Shown here: piece by piece, positions 6,915 to 11,691 of the stretch
Position numbering within the stretch: the stretch's first letter is position 1
Layout: the number at the start of each line of letters is the position of its first letter
Source: Candidatus Nanopelagicales bacterium
GTDB taxonomy: Bacteria > Actinomycetota > Actinomycetes > S36-B12 > UBA5976
Reading direction: 5' to 3'
Length of the DNA stretch: 11,691 nt
Assembly (NCBI GenBank): GCA_030831445.1
Contig: JAURLB010000066.1
Location: 1 to 11,691 of the forward strand
The notes under the pieces: model-generated
What the model was told of the DNA's origin: nothing
Databases searched by the model: none
What the model saw: the letters and a program-made list of their open reading frames with translations, nothing else
Program-made: the position numbers and the translations under genes

Positions 6915-8339
6915 TTAACTGAGTTCCTCCACTGCTTGTTCAAAGACTCTTCCCCGATGTGCATAGTTTTCGAACATGTCCCAAGATGCACATGCAGGTG
7001 CGAGTAATACCACGTCATTGGGATCGGCAATATCACGTGCCCTTTTCACTGCCGCAACGAGCGAATCAGTTTCCAACGGTTGAATTCGATGTATTTGAAT
7101 ATCTGGCGAAAACTTCTGCAGTGAGGAGGCGATGTGCTCTTGATCTCTGCCAATCAAGATGACCACTTTCAGATACTTTGCAACTTTTTGGGCAAGTTCA
7201 TCGAAATTTTGACCTTTTGCGTCTCCACCGGCAATCCAAATTACATTGTCAAAAGAGAGTATCGACGTCTGGGCAGCATGAGCATTTGTTGCCTTCGAGT
7301 CGTTGATGTAACGAACGTTTTCAAATTCCCGCACAAGCGAAACGCGGTGCGGTGCTGGTCTGAAGGCTAGAAGACCTTCTTTGATTGCCGTAGCAGTGAC
7401 TCCATATGAACGTGCCAAGGCAATAGCTGCTAGGGCATTAGCAACGTTGTGAATAGCCGCCGGTTGAACATCATCTACTTGGCATATTTCAAGAGCGTGT
7501 GTAGAGCGATTTTCTACGAATGCTCGGTCCACAATGAAATCTTCAACAATCCCAACCTCTCCCACATCCGGAGTTGCAAGAGTAAATCCAACTGCCCGAC
7601 ACCCTTCTTGAACCTCAGCATTTTCAACCATAGCAATCGTCGCGGAATCTTGCGCGTTATACAGTGCAACATTTTGCGTACGCTCATATACCAAGGCTTT
7701 TGTCTTTTTGTATGTCTCAAAATCGTGAAAGAGATCAAGGTGGTCTTCGGCGATATTCAAACATACGGATGCGTAGGGCTCAATAGAATGTACGAACGGC
7801 AATTGTGGTGCACCTACTTCAACAGCGATGACGTCATAGCCAGCTGGATCCATGACAACCTCAACCAGACTGTGTCCAATATTGCCGGCTGCAGTTGAAC
7901 GAAGCCCTGATGCTCTCAGCATGCTTTCAAGCATCAGTGTTGTTGTGGTTTTGCCGTTGGTGCCAGTAATACACAGCCAATCCGCAGCGTCACGATTGCG
8001 CAAACGCCAGGCTAGTTCGAGTTCTCCCCAAACGGCAATGCCTCGATCTTGCGCTGCTTGAATAGCTTTGTGTTGCGGATGAACCCCAGGCGAAACAATC
8101 AAAAGATCACATCGTTGCGGTATTGCAAAAGGTGCTCCGAGTATTACAGTGACATCAAGAAACTCAAGCAATCCCAACTTATCTTCCAAAGCGTCTGATT
8201 TGCTTTCATCGAGTGCTGTGACCTTTGCGCCAAGAAAGGCAAGATTGTCCGCTGCTGCATAACCGGCAATACCGAGCCCGAGAACCGTGACATAAACGTT
8301 TGACCAATCGCTGTCTCTTCTGAGGTCGCGAACCATCAT
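6915..8339 (-). CDS. murD: UDP-N-acetylmuramoyl-L-alanine--D-glutamate ligase MurD
   Basis: MurD adds D-Glu to UDP-MurNAc-L-Ala with ATP in the cytoplasm. With the start at 8339 it has 474 residues. Motifs are the UDP loop VLGLGIAGYAAA (19-30), P-loop GTNGKTTTT (126-134), NIAEDHLDL (195-203), the expected carbamylated lysine Lys214, RPAPHR (327-332), NDSKATNAHAA (346-356) and APACASWDMFENYAHRG (447-463). The third motif, normally ELSSFQL with an Mg-binding Glu, reads EVGAPQL (174-180): the Glu is kept and SSF is replaced by GAP. Three starts are possible: ATG 8351 (16-base overlap with mraY), ATG 8339 (ATGA overlap) and ATG 8336. I chose 8339 because ATGA coupling recurs in this cluster. None has a good ribosome binding site. 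Confidence 0.95.
   Translation of the reverse strand: MMVRDLRRDSDWSNVYVTVLGLGIAGYAAADNLAFLGAKVTALDESKSDALEDKLGLLEFLDVTVILGAPFAIPQRCDLLIVSPGVHPQHKAIQAAQDRGIAVWGELELAWRLRNRDAADWLCITGTNGKTTTTLMLESMLRASGLRSTAAGNIGHSLVEVVMDPAGYDVIAVEVGAPQLPFVHSIEPYASVCLNIAEDHLDLFHDFETYKKTKALVYERTQNVALYNAQDSATIAMVENAEVQEGCRAVGFTLATPDVGEVGIVEDFIVDRAFVENRSTHALEICQVDDVQPAAIHNVANALAAIALARSYGVTATAIKEGLLAFRPAPHRVSLVREFENVRYINDSKATNAHAAQTSILSFDNVIWIAGGDAKGQNFDELAQKVAKYLKVVILIGRDQEHIASSLQKFSPDIQIHRIQPLETDSLVAAVKRARDIADPNDVVLLAPACASWDMFENYAHRGRVFEQAVEELS
6924..6930 (-). promoter_or_regulatory. ftsW ribosome binding site inside the murD 3' end
   Basis: The coding strand reads GGAGGAA, with 11 bases between GGAGG and the ftsW ATG. 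It lies in the last codons of murD. It is one of only three strong Shine-Dalgarno sequences in the block, so ftsW probably does not depend only on ribosomes arriving from murD. Confidence 0.7.
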
Positions 8340-9424
8340 TGACGAACCCATTCACTATAAAACAATCCAACACCAAGTGCTACCAACACACCTTGGATCA
8401 GCCAAAATCTGACCACAATCGTGATTTCATGCCAGCCCAGAATTTCAAAGTGATGGTGCAATGGTGCCATTTTGAAAAAGCGCTTTCCTGTGGTTCGAAA
8501 CACAACAATCTGGATAATCGAACTCAATGTGACAATAACAAACAGTCCAGCAATAAACGGTAAGAGAAGTTGCGTCTTTGACATGATTGCAAGTGACGCT
8601 AAGCCGCCACCAATCGCTAATGAACCTGTGTCTCCCATAATGATTCGTGCAGGCGAAGTGTTATGCCAAAGAAATCCGAAGAGTGCTCCAGTAAACGCTG
8701 CTGCGAACACAGCAAGATCAAATGGATCGGCAACGTCATAGCACCTTGGCGAAAGTTCGTATTGACACAATTGGCCATATTGCCAAAGTGAAATAACTGT
8801 GTAGGCACCAAAAGACATTACAGCTGCTCCTGTGGCCAAACCGTCAAGGCCATCGGTCAAGTTGACTGCATTCGTAGTCGCAGTGAAGAGAAAAAGTACC
8901 CAGACGATAAAAACTGCAAGTGGCAATACCCAAGCAGTGTCTCGCACAATTGAAATCGCTTGGCTGGCAGGTGCCATAACCGAATTTGAAGGATTCAAAA
9001 GTCCTGGTGCTGGATTTTGAAGGGCCAACAAGGCAAACGAAACCGCTACCAACGCTTGCCCTATGAGTTTTGAACTCTTTCGAATACCCATGCTTCGCTG
9101 TTTAAACACTTTTAGATAGTCATCAGCAAAACCAACAAGCCCAAAACCCAGAGTCACAAAGATCGCAAGATATGCCGCGTACGATGGCGCTCGAAATGTA
9201 ATTGCGTGTGCGGCAAGGTAACCTACCAACATCGAGAATAGAATGACTGCTCCACCCATTCCAGGGGTTCCCACCTTGTGTTGATGATCTGGGTACTGGA
9301 CACGATCATCACTTTCACGTATGGCTTGGGCCAGACCGCGTGCGCGTAGGTAATTTGCAAACAGCGGTGTGAGAATGAACGATAAAATCAAAGCGATGCC
9401 ACCGGCGATGAGAACCAACCTCAT
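8336..9424 (-). CDS. mraY: Phospho-N-acetylmuramoyl-pentapeptide transferase MraY
   Basis: MraY is an integral membrane enzyme that transfers phospho-MurNAc-pentapeptide from UDP to undecaprenyl phosphate, forming lipid I. The 362-residue protein has about ten membrane segments. It carries the catalytic-site blocks FADDYLKVFKQRS (99-111, Asp101/102), NAVNLTDGLDGLA (185-197), MGDTGSLAIGG (263-273) and KRFFKMAPLHHHFE (314-327, the HHH loop). The loop after the first membrane segment, normally close to DGPQSH..K.GTPTMGG, reads YPDHQHKVGTPGMGG (44-58). It is several residues longer between IRE and GTP. The ATG overlaps the murF stop as ATGA. A GGGAG 11 bases upstream (9436-9440) can serve as ribosome binding site. 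The actinobacterial CY.V.DP.DLAV stretch is present at 228-239. Confidence 0.97.
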   Translation of the reverse strand: MRLVLIAGGIALILSFILTPLFANYLRARGLAQAIRESDDRVQYPDHQHKVGTPGMGGAVILFSMLVGYLAAHAITFRAPSYAAYLAIFVTLGFGLVGFADDYLKVFKQRSMGIRKSSKLIGQALVAVSFALLALQNPAPGLLNPSNSVMAPASQAISIVRDTAWVLPLAVFIVWVLFLFTATTNAVNLTDGLDGLATGAAVMSFGAYTVISLWQYGQLCQYELSPRCYDVADPFDLAVFAAAFTGALFGFLWHNTSPARIIMGDTGSLAIGGGLASLAIMSKTQLLLPFIAGLFVIVTLSSIIQIVVFRTTGKRFFKMAPLHHHFEILGWHEITIVVRFWLIQGVLVALGVGLFYSEWVRQ

Positions 9425-10806
9425 GAGGGCTTATTCTCCCTGCCAAAGTGCTCCTGCAAAGCATTCGCCACGCGTTCAAGTCCAACTGCTCGTGACGCTT
9501 TGATGTAGATGACATCGCCTGGTTGCACTTCTTGAATCAATTGTGTGATTGCACCATCAACATCTTCAACATAGAGCGCTTCCTGACCCCATGAACCTTC
9601 GAGACTTGCGCCTAATTGAATACTTTTAGCAGCTTCACCGACCGCCAACGTTTTTGAAATATCAAGGCGGACACATAATCTGCCGATTGCATCATGCTCC
9701 TCAAGTGCACTCGCGCCAAGTTCTCGCATTTCGCCAAGCACAGCCCACGTTCTCTTCGTTTTGGCGAAGTCTTTTAATGCCTTGAGGCCCGCTTTTACAG
9801 ACTCAGGATTTGCGTTATAGGCATCGTTGATAATCGTAATGTCATTTGCAAGTTCAACAATCTCCATTCGCCATTCACTCGTCTCTTGACACGATGCTAA
9901 GGCTGAAGTTGCAGTGCCAATATCTAGCGCACATGCGTGGATGACACCTATCACTGCAGCTGAGTTCAGTATTTGATGTTCGCCAAGCATTTCTAACCTG
10001 AGATTGAAACTCGTTGGGCCAATGAGAATTTCTGCATTTGGAAACCCTTGCTGGTCTATTTGAAGATTTCGTATTCGAATATCGGCAATTTCTGACTGGC
10101 CAAACAGCACTACCTGACTTGAAAGGTGCTGTGACAGTGCCACGAGCCTTTCGTCATCAGCGAAAGTAACAGCAACACTTGGTTGAGTTGAGTGGTTAAA
10201 AATTTCAGACTTCGCCTTCAGGATGTTTTCGCGACTTCCCAATTCCGAGAGATGCGCAGATCCAGCATTCAGTAAGACTGCAACATTTGGGGTAGCAATC
10301 TGAGTCAAATAATTAATTTGACCAATTCCTCTCATTCCCATTTCAAGTATGAGGAAGTCAGTTGACGCGTCAGCCTGGAAGATTGTTAATGGCACCCCAA
10401 TTTCATTGTTCAGAGACTTTTCACTCTTAACTACAGTTCCAAATGGGCGCAGAGCGCACGCCATTAAGTCTTTGGTCGTTGTCTTTCCACTTGATCCAGT
10501 AATTGCTATGACTTTGGCAGATAGGGTTCTTCTGTATGCTTTTGCAATCTCACCTAAAGCATTGAGGGTATCGGTTACTCGTATATGGCTTCCTGCTACA
10601 GGTTTGAAGGTAAGCGAAGCTACTGCCCCATTTCTAAGTGCCTCATCGACGAAGTCATGCCCATCAAATTTTTCACCTTTCAATGCTACGAAGAGAGATC
10701 CGTTTACTACCGAACGCGAATCTGTGACTATTGACGATATCTCACAATCTGTCCCATGGAAATCGACCTCGAGAATTGTGGCTATTTCACTCAGCAGATA
10801 CCTCAT
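9421..10806 (-). CDS. murF: UDP-N-acetylmuramoyl-tripeptide--D-alanyl-D-alanine ligase MurF
   Basis: MurF completes the cytoplasmic precursor by ligating D-Ala-D-Ala to the UDP-MurNAc tripeptide with ATP. The 461-residue protein has the normal three-domain order. The N-terminal domain carries TDSR (28-31) and LFVALKGEKFDGHDF. The central ATPase domain has TGSSGKTTTKD (103-113), LEMGMRGIGQI (154-164) and LNAGSAHL (179-186). The C-terminal domain has NDAYNANPESVKA (327-339), LGEMRELG (357-364) and IKASRAVGLE (435-444). The ATG lies in an ATGA overlap with the murE stop and has no visible ribosome binding site, so coupling to murE is likely. The TGA overlaps mraY the same way. No unusual motif changes were seen. 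Confidence 0.97.
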   Translation of the reverse strand: MRYLLSEIATILEVDFHGTDCEISSIVTDSRSVVNGSLFVALKGEKFDGHDFVDEALRNGAVASLTFKPVAGSHIRVTDTLNALGEIAKAYRRTLSAKVIAITGSSGKTTTKDLMACALRPFGTVVKSEKSLNNEIGVPLTIFQADASTDFLILEMGMRGIGQINYLTQIATPNVAVLLNAGSAHLSELGSRENILKAKSEIFNHSTQPSVAVTFADDERLVALSQHLSSQVVLFGQSEIADIRIRNLQIDQQGFPNAEILIGPTSFNLRLEMLGEHQILNSAAVIGVIHACALDIGTATSALASCQETSEWRMEIVELANDITIINDAYNANPESVKAGLKALKDFAKTKRTWAVLGEMRELGASALEEHDAIGRLCVRLDISKTLAVGEAAKSIQLGASLEGSWGQEALYVEDVDGAITQLIQEVQPGDVIYIKASRAVGLERVANALQEHFGRENKPS

Positions 10807-11691
10807 GCGATATGCGCATTCAATGCTTCTATTGCAACTTGGCTATCGTCAAACAAATGAACATATCCTTGAATTTCTTGACCTGTCTCATGACCTTTAC
10901 CGAGAATCATCAAGCAGTCACCAGGAACAGCGTGCTTCACGGCGTAATGGATTGCTGCCTGCCTGTCAGCAATCTCAATCACATGGCCCTTCTGGGTAAT
11001 CTCTGAGAGCATCTGTTCACGAATGGTGTTCGGATCTTCATCTCGAGGATTGTCGTCCGTAGCGACAAACAAATCCGACAAAGTCGCAGCGATCATTCCC
11101 ATAGATGCGCGCTTCGACGCATCGCGATTTCCGCCACAACCCAGCACTGTGATAACCCGATGGTTGCCTGCAATTTCCCGCGCAATCTCGAGCACGCGCC
11201 CGACAGCGTCAGGTGTGTGTGCATAGTCCACAATCACACTGAAATCTTGTCCCACATCAATTCTCTCCAGTCGGCCCTTCACATTCACGCCTTCCAGACT
11301 CGAAAGAACTTTAGAAGTATCGAGATTCAAAAAATCACCGCAGGCAACTGTGGCAAGTGCATTTGCCGCGTTGAATACTCCAGGCATTGATACCGCAGCT
11401 TTGATGACGGAACTGTTGTGGGCAATTTCAATCTGACCATACCCTTCATTTGTGGTCACGTAGTCGCTCAATCGCCAATCCGCTTTGAACTCTTTTGTCG
11501 TATATGTAATACAAGGAATTTGAATCTCACCGTGAAGCCGCTGTCCCCATTCATCGTCAATACAAATAATCGCACATTTTGCATACAACGGATCAAACAA
11601 CTGCTTTTTTGCAAGGTAATAATCTTCCATAGTTGTGTGGAAGTCCAAATGATCGGGACTTAAGCCGGTGAAGATTGCTACATCATACGTA
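10803..11691 (-). CDS. murE: UDP-N-acetylmuramoyl-tripeptide synthetase MurE, meso-DAP type (5' end outside window)
   Basis: The C-terminal 295 residues of a Mur ligase that adds the third stem-peptide residue are visible. The frame stays open to the window edge and continues there as YDVAIFTGLSPDHLDFH. That is the central-domain motif, so the N-terminal domain and the P-loop lie outside. Visible blocks are MEDYYLAKKQLF, PGVFNAANALA, VKGRLERID, VDYAHTPDAV, VLGCGGNRDASKR and, near the end, LGKGHE. The sequence DDNPRDEDP contains DNPR, the mark of meso-diaminopimelate-adding enzymes; lysine-adding ones have a different residue after DNP. A TTG near 11646-11648 is not the start, because homology continues past it. 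The usual TNL..DHLD reads TGLSPDHLD. The stop overlaps murF by ATGA. Confidence 0.96.
   Translation of the reverse strand, partial: TYDVAIFTGLSPDHLDFHTTMEDYYLAKKQLFDPLYAKCAIICIDDEWGQRLHGEIQIPCITYTTKEFKADWRLSDYVTTNEGYGQIEIAHNSSVIKAAVSMPGVFNAANALATVACGDFLNLDTSKVLSSLEGVNVKGRLERIDVGQDFSVIVDYAHTPDAVGRVLEIAREIAGNHRVITVLGCGGNRDASKRASMGMIAATLSDLFVATDDNPRDEDPNTIREQMLSEITQKGHVIEIADRQAAIHYAVKHAVPGDCLMILGKGHETGQEIQGYVHLFDDSQVAIEALNAHIA

Noticed and set aside
8340..8351. ATG at 8351 as the murD start
   Set aside because: Possible, but it would overlap mraY by 16 bases and has no better ribosome binding site; the ATGA overlap at 8339 fits the pattern of neighbouring junctions. Not excluded.
10349..10999. 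Open frame of 216 codons on the plus strand opposite murF and murE
   Set aside because: It spans the junction of two certain genes, with low-complexity composition typical of a reverse-frame shadow.
1..11691. Search for a new defence, mobile or biosynthetic system
   Set aside because: Every gene belongs to a known dcw family in the expected order; there is no room for extra genes, and no repeats or mobile-element ends were seen.

Overview
This window is an ordinary but informative piece of the division and cell wall (dcw) cluster of an actinobacterium. All eleven genes lie on the minus strand. In transcription order (right to left) they are murE (5' end missing), murF, mraY, murD, ftsW, murG, murC, ftsQ, ftsZ, pgeF/ylmD and yggS/ylmE (3' end missing). 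This order is the typical actinobacterial one. Genes expected just outside would be ftsI and ftsL upstream, and sepF, yggT and divIVA downstream. Several features point to Actinobacteria: the FtsZ N-terminus ([15 protein letters not shown]), the FtsZ C-terminal peptide ([11 protein letters not shown]), the MurG stretch IGNGEQ..NA, and the FtsQ ending YDVSAP..PTTR. Sampled lines give a G+C near the mid-40s percent, low for the phylum. That would fit a streamlined aquatic lineage, but I cannot place it further. MurE carries DNPR, the signature of meso-diaminopimelate-type peptidoglycan.

Layout: positions 11691-2655 form one tightly packed block (murE to ftsQ). Genes overlap by 4 to 11 bases or abut, with ATGA stop/start overlaps at four junctions. 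The only real gap is about 116 bases between ftsQ and ftsZ (2539-2654). It contains a strong hairpin next to the ftsZ ribosome binding site and a separate 20-base inverted repeat, and it is the likely place for ftsZ-specific control. ftsZ, pgeF and yggS follow with a 2-base gap and a GTGA overlap. No stretch longer than 300 bases lacks a gene, and I see no tRNA, rRNA, mobile element or CRISPR.

Function: MurC, MurD, MurE and MurF build the stem peptide on UDP-MurNAc. MraY moves it to undecaprenyl phosphate (lipid I) and MurG adds GlcNAc (lipid II). FtsW polymerises lipid II at the septum, FtsQ links the divisome across the membrane, and FtsZ forms the ring. PgeF and YggS are a peptidoglycan/nucleoside quality-control enzyme and a pyridoxal-phosphate homeostasis protein.

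I do not find a new system. What merits a second look is a set of substitutions in normally very conserved motifs: Asn to Lys in the FtsZ nucleotide loop, an altered MraY cytoplasmic loop, SSF to GAP in MurD, and smaller changes in MurG, MurE, MurC, PgeF and YggS. The ftsZ leader hairpin also deserves attention. The substitutions are read from sequence against remembered family consensus, with no alignment run.
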